Assembly: GCA_002696035.1 (NCBI GenBank)
Contig: NZQV01000007.1
Span: forward strand, 1-64,000
Source of the DNA: Balneola sp.
GTDB lineage: Bacteria > Bacteroidota > Rhodothermia > Balneolales > Balneolaceae
Reading direction: 5' to 3'
DNA: 64,000 bases
The notes under the pieces were generated by a model. That model did not search any database. It saw nothing but the letters and a program-made list of their open reading frames with translations, and was not told the origin of the DNA. Positions 32,850 to 42,737 of the stretch are shown one piece after another. Both the position numbers and the translations under genes were made by a program. Numbering within the stretch: the first letter of the stretch is position 1; each line of letters begins with the position of its first letter.

Positions 32850-33923
32850 TTAGGTATTGATGTGTTCGGGTTCAATTTTTTGATCCTGAGGCTGCTCCAC
32901 TTTCTTAAGGGAAGAGCCACGAATAATGAGCTCAGGATTTAAAACGGTTTTGGTTGGGGTGTGATCTTTGCTTTTATCCTTCAGCCGGTCTAAAAATAAG
33001 TTGGCTGTAAACTGCCCCATTTTCTTACTGTGCTGATCTACGGAAGTTAATCCGGGGTCGATCAGCGAGGTAAACGATTCATTACTAAATCCAACAACTG
33101 CAATGTCTTGCGGAATTTCTATGTCGTGCTTTTTGAAAACTTCCATAGCGCCCATTGCAGCATAATCACTTGCTGAAAATATGGCATCGGGAAGCTCATT
33201 CCATTCTAAAATTTCTTCGGCCAGCCGTTTTCCGCTTTCCAGTTTAAGGTCACTGTGTATGATCAGATCTTCATCTACAGAAAGGTGGCTGCGCTTCATT
33301 GCTTCCTCATAGCCACGCCGCCGGTCCCGGTATATACTGACGTTCTCAGGTCCGGCAAAATGCACGATCCGTTCACAACCTTGTTCGATGAGGTGCTCCG
33401 TTGCTTTATAAGCTCCGAGGTAATCATCAATTACAACGGCATCAACATTAAATACATCCTGCATACGATCAAAGAGAATGAGAGGAATACCTCTGTTCAC
33501 AATATCCTCAAAATGAGAGAAATCGGTGGTTTCCTTAGCATAGGATGCAAAAATACCATCTACCTGTGCTTCTAATAATGCCTTGATGTTTGATTTCTCT
33601 TTCTCCAGGGAATCGTTCGACTGGCAAATGATGACGTTGTAATTCGTGTCATTCAGAACGTCTTCAACCCCGCGAACAACGGATGCAAAAAAGTTACGGT
33701 CAATATTTGGGATGATGACGCCGATCAGGTTACTGGTTCCACGCCGGAGAGCAGCCGCAATGCTGTTGGGCTGATAGTTCATTTCCTTGGCGGTTTTGAT
33801 TACCAGCTCTTTGGTTGCATCGCTAATTCTGGGGTGATCCTTGAGCGCACGAGATACCGTAGAAGCCGTAATATCCAGCTTTTTGGCAATGTCGTGTATA
33901 GTGGTTCTTTTCTTAGAGCTCAT
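32850..33923 (-). CDS. LacI-family transcriptional regulator
   Basis: The 357-aa regulator has an N-terminal LacI HTH (TIHDIAKKLDITASTVSRALKD), hinge helix, and a periplasmic-binding-like effector domain (NLIGVIIPNIDRNFFASVVRG). It lies within the uronate operon and probably senses a uronate intermediate such as 2-keto-3-deoxygluconate. Candidate operators are the TGAAA-N-TTTCA sites at 30591 and 36998 and the palindrome at 37616, and possibly the TTAACCGGTTAA family. Which set it binds cannot be decided from sequence. Confidence 0.92.
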   Translation of the reverse strand: MSSKKRTTIHDIAKKLDITASTVSRALKDHPRISDATKELVIKTAKEMNYQPNSIAAALRRGTSNLIGVIIPNIDRNFFASVVRGVEDVLNDTNYNVIICQSNDSLEKEKSNIKALLEAQVDGIFASYAKETTDFSHFEDIVNRGIPLILFDRMQDVFNVDAVVIDDYLGAYKATEHLIEQGCERIVHFAGPENVSIYRDRRRGYEEAMKRSHLSVDEDLIIHSDLKLESGKRLAEEILEWNELPDAIFSASDYAAMGAMEVFKKHDIEIPQDIAVVGFSNESFTSLIDPGLTSVDQHSKKMGQFTANLFLDRLKDKSKDHTPTKTVLNPELIIRGSSLKKVEQPQDQKIEPEHINT

Positions 33924-33948
33924 GCGTATTTCTGATCACTAGCTAATG

Positions 33949-35241
33949 TTATTGAATGCTCACCGGGGATGAAATTTTTTGCATTTCCTGCTTCATAAAT
34001 GAATCGAAGTAATCGGCATCGGCAAAATTCTCGTCACTCAGTTCCCATCCGGCAAATACATGATAGGTAAAGCTTTTATCCTGATTCAGTTCGATCAGAT
34101 TTAAATATGAGTTGGTAATTCCGGGTCCTTCATCAGGTGTAGTCGTGTATTTCACATAATTATCTTTAGGAAAGATCAGCCCCATTCCCAGATACCATTG
34201 GTCATCATAGGTCTGCTGATCGTGGGTGTAAAATCCGGTGTAATTTTCTGAAACTTGATCCAGCACAACAGGAGGATTATCGTTGTGAATATTGACAAGT
34301 CCGATAGCCAACGTATCCGTTTCTGCCATACTTGTCAGGCTAATTTCATTGGTGTGGCTGTAGCTTCCAGCCCAAATGGATACGGTATTTTCTAAATCAT
34401 ATGTGTTATCATTCGGAGTTCTCCATCCCTCATAGCTAAGCTTGAAAACAGAGCGAACCGGACCTTCAGTGATCAATTCGAAGTGTGTGGTTTGAATGTT
34501 GTTCTTTTCCGCATCCAAACGAACGCCAAGCCGAACAGCTTCTCCATTTTCAATAATACCAATACCTCCAATTCCTAGCGAATTTCCAACGGCCAGGATA
34601 TCACGCCCCCAGGGCAACATGACGTGGTAATCATCTTCTAAAGTCCCGTCATCAGCAATTCCCACGGTATCAAGAGCCATTGCAGGTAATGTTTTTCCAT
34701 ACAGATCGCGACCATTTCGCCCATCAATATACTGGCGAAAGCCTACTTTGTCATTTTCCCAGGCGGGACCATCCATCTGGAAACGGGTGAACAAGGGAAC
34801 AGGGAGTTCGTTAGCCTCCATGGTAAGCTCATCAACAGGAGTGACTACTCCACTTTTTATAACCCCAAAACGGACGTTGGTGCGATCTTCAAAATCAGGA
34901 AAATCGGAACTGTCTACATAAACAATGGAAACAGACTTTTGGGAGTTCGCATCGATCGGAAGCGTAAAAGCGACCTCATCCCAGCTTCCATCCCCATCCA
35001 TGTCGTCCAGTTGAGAGGGAAGGGGTTGCCCTTCGAAATGAGGAAGGGGAAGTTTTCCTTCAATGATCTGAATTTCCCCTGTTTTTTCGGTGATCATTCC
35101 GCGGGTTAAAACCACAGGTTCATCCTGTCGGTCCAATTTCGAGTTATTAGAAATGATGAAGTTAGCTTCGTTGGTAGAACAACCATTAAAAGCGATTCCA
35201 AAAAAGAAAACTCCGATGAGAGTGAGTGAGAAAATTCGCAT
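33949..35241 (-). CDS. DUF4861 lipoprotein
   Basis: The 430-aa protein starts MRIFSLTLIGVFFFGIAFNGC with a lipobox. The extension to 35295 is rejected because it precedes the signal by a hydrophilic leader. The remainder is DUF4861 (IISNNSKLDRQDEPVVL...DMDGDGSWDEVAF; GRNGRDLYGKTLPAMALDT). The family is common in pectin and rhamnogalacturonan loci, without a settled activity. It lies 10 bp after kduD and 25 bp before the LacI gene. It is probably a periplasmic or outer-membrane-anchored enzyme acting on uronate oligomers. Confidence 0.82.
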   Translation of the reverse strand: MRIFSLTLIGVFFFGIAFNGCSTNEANFIISNNSKLDRQDEPVVLTRGMITEKTGEIQIIEGKLPLPHFEGQPLPSQLDDMDGDGSWDEVAFTLPIDANSQKSVSIVYVDSSDFPDFEDRTNVRFGVIKSGVVTPVDELTMEANELPVPLFTRFQMDGPAWENDKVGFRQYIDGRNGRDLYGKTLPAMALDTVGIADDGTLEDDYHVMLPWGRDILAVGNSLGIGGIGIIENGEAVRLGVRLDAEKNNIQTTHFELITEGPVRSVFKLSYEGWRTPNDNTYDLENTVSIWAGSYSHTNEISLTSMAETDTLAIGLVNIHNDNPPVVLDQVSENYTGFYTHDQQTYDDQWYLGMGLIFPKDNYVKYTTTPDEGPGITNSYLNLIELNQDKSFTYHVFAGWELSDENFADADYFDSFMKQEMQKISSPVSIQ

Positions 35242-35251
35242 AATCAATGAT

Positions 35252-36037
35252 TTATTCGTTAGCTGGTTTACCGATGGTGGCCAAAATTCCGCCATCTACA
35301 TATACGATCTGTCCGTTTACAAAATCGCTTGCTTTAGAGGAGAGAAAGACGGCCGTTCCGGCAAGATCTTCAGGATCTCCCCATCTTCCGGCTGGAGTGC
35401 GTTGTATGATAAAGTCATTAAATGGATGTCCATCTACACGGATGGGTTCGGTTTGTGAAGTGGCAAAATAGCCCGGGCCAATTCCATTCGCCTGAATTCC
35501 GTGTTTAGCCCACTCCGTAGCCATGTTTTGGGTCAGCATTTTTAGTCCGCCTTTGGCTGCTGCATAAGCGCCAACCGTATCGCGACCCAGTTCCGTCATC
35601 ATAGAGCAAATATTGATGATCTTACCTTCTCCACGCGGTATCATGCGTTTTACTACATGTTTTGCCATAATGAAGGGACCCACCAGATCCACATCAACAA
35701 CCCGTCGGTAATCCTCCACGTCCATGTCTTGCAGAGGCACCCGCTTGATGATACCGGCATTGTTTACCAGGATATCAATAGAGCCGATCTCATCTTCAAT
35801 TTTTTCAATGTGTTCGATTACAGCATCTTCATTTGTTACATCAAAAATAAAGCCCGTAACTTTGTAGCCTTCATCACGATATTCTTTAAGTGCCCGTTCC
35901 ATTTTATCAGGAGTGGTACCGTTGATGATGAGCTCAGCCCCGGCATCGCCAAGACCTTTTGCCATTGCCATACCAAGCCCGTGAGTAGCTCCGGTTACAA
36001 AAGCTCGTTTTCCGCTTAAATCAAATAGTGAACTCAT
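35252..36037 (-). CDS. kduD: 2-deoxy-D-gluconate/2-keto-3-deoxygluconate dehydrogenase (SDR)
   Basis: The 261-aa short-chain dehydrogenase has cofactor motif TGATHGLG (16-23), NNAG, the Ser region ICSMM and active-site YAAAK. It reduces 2,5-diketo-3-deoxygluconate to 2-keto-3-deoxygluconate. It directly follows kduI (44 bp gap), as in classical pectin operons. Confidence 0.93.
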   Translation of the reverse strand: MSSLFDLSGKRAFVTGATHGLGMAMAKGLGDAGAELIINGTTPDKMERALKEYRDEGYKVTGFIFDVTNEDAVIEHIEKIEDEIGSIDILVNNAGIIKRVPLQDMDVEDYRRVVDVDLVGPFIMAKHVVKRMIPRGEGKIINICSMMTELGRDTVGAYAAAKGGLKMLTQNMATEWAKHGIQANGIGPGYFATSQTEPIRVDGHPFNDFIIQRTPAGRWGDPEDLAGTAVFLSSKASDFVNGQIVYVDGGILATIGKPANE

Positions 36038-36081
36038 TGGTGAAGTTATTTTAAAGTGATAATTATGCAGTGATGTTGAAT

Positions 36082-36921
36082 CTATCGCAGATCTTTGATC
36101 TCAACGTGATCCATATCGCCATAATCAAGGTTTTCACCATTCATGGCCCATATAAAGGTGTAGTTACTAGTTCCAGACCCACAGTGAATTGACCATGGGG
36201 GAGAAAGTACGGCTTGATTGTTTTTCATCCAGATGTGACGGGTGTTATCCGGTTCTCCCATGAAGTGACAAACGGCTTGTTCTTCAGGAACTTCAAAATA
36301 GAAATAAGCTTCCATTCGTCGGTTGTGAACGTGTGCCGGCATGGTATTCCAAACGCTTCCGGTTTCCAGCTGAGTCATTCCCATCTGTAATTGACAGGTG
36401 TCTACAATGCTGTTTACAATAAGCTTACGTATTACACGGTGATTGGCCGTTTCAAGCGATCCAAGCTCTACGATCTCCGCTTCATCCTGAGAGACTTTCT
36501 TGGTGGGATGAGCTTTATGCGCAGGTGCAGAGTTGAAATAAAACAATGGCTGCTTTCCATCTTTCTGATGAAAGCTGACCTCTTCTTCACCACGCCCCAC
36601 ATAGATGGCTTCCTTAAAATCAATTTCATATTCGGTATCACCAACTTTAACGATCCCGGGCTCACCTACATTAATGACCCCAAGTTCGCGGCGCTCTAAA
36701 AAGAAGTTTGCCTTGAGCGGGTCAATGGTTTCCAATTTAAGAGGAGAAGAACCCGGCTTGGCACCACCTACAATTTGACGGCCATAAAACGAATACACCA
36801 TATTGATCTCTCCATCTTTGAAAAGACCTTCAATAAGGAAATCATCGCGTAATCGTTCGGTGCCATAATTCTTTACGTCTTCAGGATTGGTAGCATATCG
36901 AACAGTGTAATTGACTGACAT
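36082..36921 (-). CDS. kduI: 5-keto-4-deoxyuronate isomerase
   Basis: The 279-aa cupin isomerase converts the 4-deoxy-5-keto uronate produced by GH105 or lyases to 2,5-diketo-3-deoxygluconate. The zinc site region MPAHVHNRRMEAYFYFE is present. MSVNYTVRYATNPEDVK is the conserved N-terminus, so the start is 36921 rather than 37017. The upstream part of the longer frame contains a TGAAA-N5-TTTCA operator. It is the first gene of the minus-strand operon. Confidence 0.93.
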   Translation of the reverse strand: MSVNYTVRYATNPEDVKNYGTERLRDDFLIEGLFKDGEINMVYSFYGRQIVGGAKPGSSPLKLETIDPLKANFFLERRELGVINVGEPGIVKVGDTEYEIDFKEAIYVGRGEEEVSFHQKDGKQPLFYFNSAPAHKAHPTKKVSQDEAEIVELGSLETANHRVIRKLIVNSIVDTCQLQMGMTQLETGSVWNTMPAHVHNRRMEAYFYFEVPEEQAVCHFMGEPDNTRHIWMKNNQAVLSPPWSIHCGSGTSNYTFIWAMNGENLDYGDMDHVEIKDLR

Positions 36922-36997
36922 AATAGATCGGCTTTTTAAATTTGATGTAATCGATTGCATGAAATATATAAAAAATTTACTCCTTTGCCAGATTTTT

Positions 36998-37012
36998 TGA
37001 AAAGCGGTTTCA
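36998..37012. promoter_or_regulatory. LacI-type operator upstream of kduI
   Basis: TGAAAAGCGGTTTCA is a 15-bp palindrome with a GCG centre, 77 bp upstream of the kduI start. It is related to the site at 30591. It lies in the divergent gap with the VOC gene. Confidence 0.6.
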
Positions 37013-37160
37013 TTCATATAGACATATATAAACCGATAAGCTGAATTATCATGGTTTTATATGGTATCAGGAAAATACTTTTTGAATCAATTCTTGCGCA
37101 ACCGATTGTTTCTTGTGTATTATTGAAAACACCACATAATTAACAATGCAGGAGTGAATA

Positions 37161-37532
37161 ATGGAGATCGAGCATGTAGCTTTTAACGTTTCAGGTCCAC
37201 TTGAAATGAGCAGGTGGTATGTTCAGAATTTAGGATTTGAGATAATCAGGCAGGAAGATAAATCACCTTTTACAACCTTTATGGCCGATAAAAGAGGGGT
37301 AATGGTGGAAGTCTATAAGAACCCGGCCGACCAGGTTCCGGATTATGAAAAGATGGATCCGCTGATACTCCATTTAGCATTTAAAGTTGAGGAGCCGGAT
37401 AAGGAAAAACAAAGATTGCTGGATGCAGGGGCAAAAGCCGTAAATGATGAAGAGTTAGCCGATGGTTCGCGCATAATCATGCTCAGAGATCCCTGGGGTT
37501 TAGCCATCCAGCTATGTAAGCGATCTTTATAA
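37161..37532 (+). CDS. VOC-family (glyoxalase-like) protein
   Basis: The 123-aa vicinal-oxygen-chelate protein begins MEIEHVAFNVSGPLEMSRWYVQNLGF. It has paired metal-ligand positions (H5, E51 in VMVEVYKNP, H71 in ILHLAFKV and a C-terminal DPWGLAIQL). It may be a glyoxalase-type enzyme acting on a uronate-derived aldehyde or a small binding protein. It is divergent from kduI and adjacent to GH105. The function is not determined. Confidence 0.82.
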   Translation: MEIEHVAFNVSGPLEMSRWYVQNLGFEIIRQEDKSPFTTFMADKRGVMVEVYKNPADQVPDYEKMDPLILHLAFKVEEPDKEKQRLLDAGAKAVNDEELADGSRIIMLRDPWGLAIQLCKRSL

Positions 37533-37557
37533 ATCCATTCATAGCGCTTTCAAAAGG

Positions 37558-37633
37558 ATAAGTAACCGGTTAAAAAAATCCTTGCTTTCTTTTTCCAAAT
37601 CCTGTTAATTGGAATAGCGCAAACGATTGCGCT
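37558..37633. promoter_or_regulatory. Regulatory sites upstream of the pectinase operon
   Basis: AAGTAACCGGTTAA (37560-37573) belongs to the TTAACCGG family. AGCGCAAACGATTGCGCT (37616-37633) is a perfect palindrome with 7-bp arms, 27 bp before the GH105 ATG. GCGCTTTCAAAA lies at 37544. Both regulator types may act here. Confidence 0.6.
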
Positions 37634-37660
37634 TAAATTTAATAATGTTGGATTCTGATC

Positions 37661-38839
37661 ATGAGAACACTCAGCCTACTCGTTTTATTTACTGTTTCTG
37701 CCTGTTCACCTTTAATTAGTCAAAGCGTTTCCACGGACCTGAAGTGGTCGGAGCGTATGGCGTTGTCCATCATGGAGCGAAATCCGGATCCTGTTTACAT
37801 GGATTTTCGGGAAGAGCCGAAATGGGAATACACTTTCGGGTTGGTACTAAAATCTATTGAGAAGGTTCATAAAGCCACCGGAGAAGAAAAGTACCTGAAT
37901 TATATCGATGCTTACTATGATTTCATGATCGAGGAGGACGGGACGATCAAGAAATATGACATCAAGAACTTTAACATTGATCGTGTGGCGCCCGGCAGAG
38001 CATTATTTCATTTATATGATGAAACCGGTAAAGAAAAATACAAAACAGCCCTCGATCAGCTTCGCTATCATCTGAAATTTCAGCCCAGAAATCATTTGGG
38101 GGGATTCTGGCACAAGCATCGCTATCAGTGGCAAATGTGGTTGGATGGTGCGTATATGGGATCTCCGTTTTATGCTGAGTGGGGACAGCGGTATGATGAA
38201 TACGAGAATTTTGATGACGTATTCCTCCAAATTGAGCTGATGTTTGAGTACATGCGTGATCCTGAAACCGGCTTGTTATATCACGGCTGGGATCAAAGTA
38301 AAACGCAACGTTGGGCAGATCCTGAAACCGGCCTTTCTCCAAATTTCTGGGGTCGTGCAATCGGTTGGTACGCTATGGCTATTGTGGATGTATTGGATTA
38401 TTTCCCCGAAGATCACCCTAAACATGATGACCTGGTGATCATTCTGGATACACTGGTGGAAGCGCTTGTAGATTATCAGGATGAGGAATCCGGTGTTTGG
38501 TATCAGGTTGTAGACCAGGGTGATCGTGATGGTAACTACCTGGAGGCTTCAGCATCCATTATGTTTACGTATGCCATTAAGAAGGGAGCTAATGAAGGAT
38601 ATTTGGATGGATCTTACCATGAGGTTGCAGCAAAAGCTTGGCAGGGTATCATGGATGAATTCATTGAAGTGGATGAAAATGGATTGGTGAATATTAATCA
38701 GGTCTGTGCGGTGGCAGGCCTGGGAGGAGATCCCTACAGAGATGGAAGCTATGAGTATTACGTAAATGAACGCATTCAGGTGAATGACACCAAGGCAACA
38801 GGTCCGTTTATAAAATTAAGTCTGGAAATGGATCAATAG
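37661..38839 (+). CDS. GH105 unsaturated rhamnogalacturonyl/galacturonyl hydrolase
   Basis: The 392-aa hydrolase removes the 4,5-unsaturated uronate from oligosaccharides made by pectate lyases. It has a signal peptide or lipoprotein-like N-terminus (VLFTVSACSPL) and an alpha/alpha-barrel. KHRYQWQMWLDGAYMGSPFYAEW contains the catalytic Asp of GH105, and GLSPNFWGRAIGWYAMAI and LEASASIMF are family motifs. It heads a tightly spaced plus-strand operon. Confidence 0.93.
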   Translation: MRTLSLLVLFTVSACSPLISQSVSTDLKWSERMALSIMERNPDPVYMDFREEPKWEYTFGLVLKSIEKVHKATGEEKYLNYIDAYYDFMIEEDGTIKKYDIKNFNIDRVAPGRALFHLYDETGKEKYKTALDQLRYHLKFQPRNHLGGFWHKHRYQWQMWLDGAYMGSPFYAEWGQRYDEYENFDDVFLQIELMFEYMRDPETGLLYHGWDQSKTQRWADPETGLSPNFWGRAIGWYAMAIVDVLDYFPEDHPKHDDLVIILDTLVEALVDYQDEESGVWYQVVDQGDRDGNYLEASASIMFTYAIKKGANEGYLDGSYHEVAAKAWQGIMDEFIEVDENGLVNINQVCAVAGLGGDPYRDGSYEYYVNERIQVNDTKATGPFIKLSLEMDQ

Positions 38840-38844
38840 ACTGA

Positions 38845-40209
38845 ATGAATAAAAAACGCACATACCACTTAGTTTTATTAATAGCATTCTTTGTTGCAGG
38901 AGAAATAATTGCCGTTGCCCAACCCCTGGCTTTTCCTGGAGCAGAAGGATATGGGAAGTATGTTAGAGGCGGTAGAGGTGGTGATGTCGTTTATGTATCT
39001 AATCTAAACGATGCGGGAGAAGGAAGTTTTCGTGAAGCTGTTGAAATGGAAGGACCACGAACAGTGGTCTTTTCGGTATCTGGAAACATTCAGCTTGAAT
39101 CTCCTGTAGTGATCTATAACGGTGATCTAACCATAGCTGGACAAACCGCTCCCGGTGAGGGCATCACAATCCAGGATTATCCGGTTGAATTGGAGGCGGA
39201 TAACATCATTGTTCGGTATATGCGATTTCGTTTGGGCGACGTGAATAAATTCCAGGGAGATGCTTTCAGCGGCACAGAAGTTCATGATGTAATTATCGAT
39301 CACTGCTCCATGAGCTGGGGAATTGATGAGGTTTCCTCTTTTTACAGGAATGAAAATTTCACGCTTCAGTGGAGCATCATCTCTGAATCCCTGGCAAATT
39401 CTTATCACGAAAAAGGTCGGCATGGGTATGGGGGGATCTGGGGTGGACAAAAAGCTACTTTCCATCACAATTTAATTGCCCATCACACCAGCCGAACTCC
39501 ACGACTAGCTGATTCTGACCCCGATGACAATCCCACAAACCGAAAGTTTGATTTCTACAATAATGTGATCTACAACTGGAGGTTTAACAGTATGTATGGG
39601 GGAGAGAAGGGTCAGCATAACATCGTGAATAATTATTATAAAGCAGGACCTGCTACCGATGAAGATGTTTCTGACCGAATCGTAAATCCTTCCCGCCCGT
39701 ATGGGACGTTTTACATAAGTGGTAATATCGTGGAAGGCTATCCTGAGGTTACCGAGAATAACTGGAATGGCGGAGTTCAAGCCAAAGATTTTAGACAAGT
39801 TCGTGTACAGCAGCCTTTTGATTTTGAGCCTTCTCAGGTGACTTCTGCGGAGAGGGCTTTTGAGAAAGTATTGGCTTTTTCCGGTGCGAATCACCAGCGG
39901 GATGAGGTTGATAAGCGGGTCGTTGAAGAAGTGAAATCTGGATCTGCTACCTATAAAGGTTCAAAAAGTAGACTTCCCGGCATCATTGATTCGCAGGAAG
40001 ATGTAGGGGGATGGCCAGAATTAAGTTCAGGAAAAGCTCCCAAAGATACCGATCGGGACGGAATGCCAGATGCCTGGGAAACCAAACATGGATTGGATGC
40101 CAATAATGCCGAAGATTCTAAAGCCACAGATCTGCACGAATATTATACCAACCTGGAAATGTATCTCAACAGCCTGGTTGTTTTTCCCAACAGTAAAGAG
40201 GATTCATAG
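38845..40209 (+). CDS. Pectate lyase, PL1-like
   Basis: The 454-aa secreted lyase has a signal peptide and LAFPGAEGYGKYVRGGRGG directly after it. The parallel beta-helix domain contains EADNIIVRYMRFRLGD, VIIDHCSMSWGIDE and RTPRLADSDPD, typical of PL1 subfamilies in Bacteroidota. The C-terminal DTDRDGMPDAWE calcium-binding repeat is common in these lyases. It starts 5 bp after GH105. Confidence 0.92.
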   Translation: MNKKRTYHLVLLIAFFVAGEIIAVAQPLAFPGAEGYGKYVRGGRGGDVVYVSNLNDAGEGSFREAVEMEGPRTVVFSVSGNIQLESPVVIYNGDLTIAGQTAPGEGITIQDYPVELEADNIIVRYMRFRLGDVNKFQGDAFSGTEVHDVIIDHCSMSWGIDEVSSFYRNENFTLQWSIISESLANSYHEKGRHGYGGIWGGQKATFHHNLIAHHTSRTPRLADSDPDDNPTNRKFDFYNNVIYNWRFNSMYGGEKGQHNIVNNYYKAGPATDEDVSDRIVNPSRPYGTFYISGNIVEGYPEVTENNWNGGVQAKDFRQVRVQQPFDFEPSQVTSAERAFEKVLAFSGANHQRDEVDKRVVEEVKSGSATYKGSKSRLPGIIDSQEDVGGWPELSSGKAPKDTDRDGMPDAWETKHGLDANNAEDSKATDLHEYYTNLEMYLNSLVVFPNSKEDS

Positions 40210-40211
40210 TT

Positions 40212-40982
40212 ATGACAATTTTTTCATTTAAGAAATGGATGGTTTTTCCACTAATGCTAATTCTGGGTGGATTGAGCCTTATGGCCTTCACCCAAAATGA
40301 AAAACCGGTGGTGTATTTGGTTGGAGATTCTACGATGTCGGATAAGCGAATTTCCTCTTACCCGGAAACGGGTTGGGGCATGCCTTTTCAATACTATTTA
40401 ACGGATGAAGTTGAAGTGGAAAATCATGCTCGCAACGGTCGCAGTACACGAACTTTTATAGAGGAAGGTCGTTGGGAAACCATAAAAGAAACCTTAAAAG
40501 CCGGTGATTATGTGTTCATTCAATTTGGACATAATGATGAAGTACCCACAAAATCCCGATACACCCCGCCTGAACAATTTCAGGAGTTTTTGCGACAGTA
40601 TATTTCAGAAACCAGGCAGCATGATGCACATCCGATTTTATTGACTCCGATTACCCGCCGACAGTTCGATGAAAACGGACAGGTTAAGGAAACGCACGAG
40701 CAATATTCCGAATTAATGCGCGAAGTGGCTGCATCTGAATATGTGCCTTTAATTGATATGGACCGTAAAAGTCAGGCTATGCTGACGGAGATCGGAGAGG
40801 AAAAATCTACACTATTGTTTTTGCATTTGGAACCGGGCCAAAACCCGAATTACCCTGATGGAGTGACCGATAATACGCATTTTAGCGAAACCGGCGCCCG
40901 CATGATGGCCGAGTTGGTGTTGCAAGGTCTGCAGGAATTAGATCACGAATTAGCGAAGTACATCGTGGAAGGAGAAGAATAA
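40212..40982 (+). CDS. CE12 rhamnogalacturonan acetylesterase (SGNH)
   Basis: The 256-aa GDSL esterase has a signal peptide, block I VYLVGDSTMSDK (catalytic Ser), block II NHARNGRSTRTF, block III FIQFGHNDE, and DNTHFSETGA with catalytic Asp and His. It deacetylates pectin to expose it to lyases and GH28. Confidence 0.92.
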   Translation: MTIFSFKKWMVFPLMLILGGLSLMAFTQNEKPVVYLVGDSTMSDKRISSYPETGWGMPFQYYLTDEVEVENHARNGRSTRTFIEEGRWETIKETLKAGDYVFIQFGHNDEVPTKSRYTPPEQFQEFLRQYISETRQHDAHPILLTPITRRQFDENGQVKETHEQYSELMREVAASEYVPLIDMDRKSQAMLTEIGEEKSTLLFLHLEPGQNPNYPDGVTDNTHFSETGARMMAELVLQGLQELDHELAKYIVEGEE

Positions 40983-42727
40983 TGACCAACTTATTATCTA
41001 CTTACAGGAATATGATGAAAGGCCTGACTTTCGGTTTAGGATTCTTGGTTTTGGCCGGTGTGGCTTGTACCAAAGTTCAATCCGATACAAACTACTTCGA
41101 ATCTGTTCCTGACCATTATTATTCGGAACTCCCTTTTGAAATGGATGAGGTACCGATTCCAACTTTTTCCGATTTTACAGTAAATATTGAAGATCATGGA
41201 GCAGTGTCTGATGGGCAGGTCTTAAATACGGAGGCCATTAACCAGGCAATTGATGAGGTATCTGAAAACGGAGGAGGAAGAGTTGTAATTCCCCGTGGTA
41301 TTTGGCTAACGGGACCGATCATCTTGAAGAGTAATGTTAATCTGCATGTAGAAAAAGGCGCACTGGTGAAATTCAGTGATAATTTTGACCTCTACCCATT
41401 GGTTGAAACGGTATTCGAAGGATTGGATACCTGGAGAGCTATTTCACCGATCTATGCAAAAGGCGTTGAAAATATTGCGATCACCGGAGAAGGAATTTTT
41501 GATGGTTCTGGTGAAGCATGGAGACCAGTAAAAAGGTTCAAAGTAACAGCCGACCATTGGGAAGATTTAGTTGAATCAGGTGGTGTGCTATCTGATGATG
41601 GCAGAATCTGGTATCCAACAGAAAAATCAAAAATGGGCGATCCGGGCACATTTAATGTACCACCAAACAGAGAGACAAAAGAAGATTATGAAGAAGTACG
41701 AGATTTTCTGCGTCCTGTATTAGTGAGTATCCGGGAAAGTAAAAACATCTTGCTTGATGGACCAACTTTCCAGAATTCACCTGCCTGGAATATCAATCCA
41801 TTGATGAGTGAAAACATTATTCTAAGAAACCTGACCGTACGAAATCCGGAATTTGCACAAAATGGAGACGGACTTGACATTTCATCCAGCAAAAACGTAA
41901 TCGTGTATAATAACAGTTTTGATGTTGGAGACGACGCCATTTGTATCAAATCTGGAAAAAATGAAGACGGCCGCAATCGGGGCGTTCCAACAGAAAATGT
42001 GATCGTGAGGGACAACCGGGTATATCATGCACATGGAGGTTTTGTAGTGGGTAGTGAGATGTCTGGTGACGTTCGCAATATCCATGTTGCCGACCTTACA
42101 TTTATGGGAACCGATGTTGGAATTCGTTTCAAAAGCACACGTGGCCGTGGTGGAGTGGTTGAAAATATTCATATCGAGAATATCCATATGGTGGATATGG
42201 TGACTGAACCCATTCGCTTCAATCTCTATTACGGTGGCGAAATGCCAACACCCGATCAAAAAACAGAGATTGTAGACAAGAAAAAGCTTCAGGAAGAAAT
42301 TCCCGAGGTAAATGAAGAAACCCCTCAATTTCGTGATATCAGCATCAGGAATGTGTATTCCTACAACTCACGAACAGCTATTTGGATTCAGGGACTTCCT
42401 GAAATGAGCGTTGAAAATGTAAGCATGGAAAATATGACGCTTACGGCACAGCGCGGTGGCATGATCATGGATGCAGATCAAATTCGTATGACCAATGTGG
42501 ATATCGAGGTTAAAGATGGTCCTGCATTGTTCCTGAATAACGTACATAATATGCTTTTTGAAAATATGACCGTGGGCTTTGCTGAGGGGACAACTGCCGG
42601 TACTGGAATTCGGTTAATTGGACCATTTTCAGAGTCTGTAACTCTTAATAATATTCAGTTTAAGAATGTTAAAGAAGAAGTTAGCACCGGACCTAATGTT
42701 GGAAGCGAAGTTTTAAGTAGGAATTAA
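40982..42727 (+). CDS. GH28 polygalacturonase
   Basis: The 581-aa enzyme has a hydrophobic N-terminus ending near a Cys (FLVLAGVAC), possibly a lipoprotein. A right-handed beta-helix carries the GH28 motifs NGDGLDISSS, VGDDAICIKSG (catalytic Asp pair), GSEMSGDVRNI and RFKSTRGRGG. It overlaps the CE12 stop by 1 bp (TAATG). It likely releases galacturonate from oligogalacturonides. Confidence 0.93.
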   Translation: MTNLLSTYRNMMKGLTFGLGFLVLAGVACTKVQSDTNYFESVPDHYYSELPFEMDEVPIPTFSDFTVNIEDHGAVSDGQVLNTEAINQAIDEVSENGGGRVVIPRGIWLTGPIILKSNVNLHVEKGALVKFSDNFDLYPLVETVFEGLDTWRAISPIYAKGVENIAITGEGIFDGSGEAWRPVKRFKVTADHWEDLVESGGVLSDDGRIWYPTEKSKMGDPGTFNVPPNRETKEDYEEVRDFLRPVLVSIRESKNILLDGPTFQNSPAWNINPLMSENIILRNLTVRNPEFAQNGDGLDISSSKNVIVYNNSFDVGDDAICIKSGKNEDGRNRGVPTENVIVRDNRVYHAHGGFVVGSEMSGDVRNIHVADLTFMGTDVGIRFKSTRGRGGVVENIHIENIHMVDMVTEPIRFNLYYGGEMPTPDQKTEIVDKKKLQEEIPEVNEETPQFRDISIRNVYSYNSRTAIWIQGLPEMSVENVSMENMTLTAQRGGMIMDADQIRMTNVDIEVKDGPALFLNNVHNMLFENMTVGFAEGTTAGTGIRLIGPFSESVTLNNIQFKNVKEEVSTGPNVGSEVLSRN

Positions 42728-42737
42728 GCCAACCGAT

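Noticed and set aside
35242-35471. Plus-strand frames across the kduD/DUF4861 junction
   Set aside because: They run antisense to two well-supported genes and have no recognised features.
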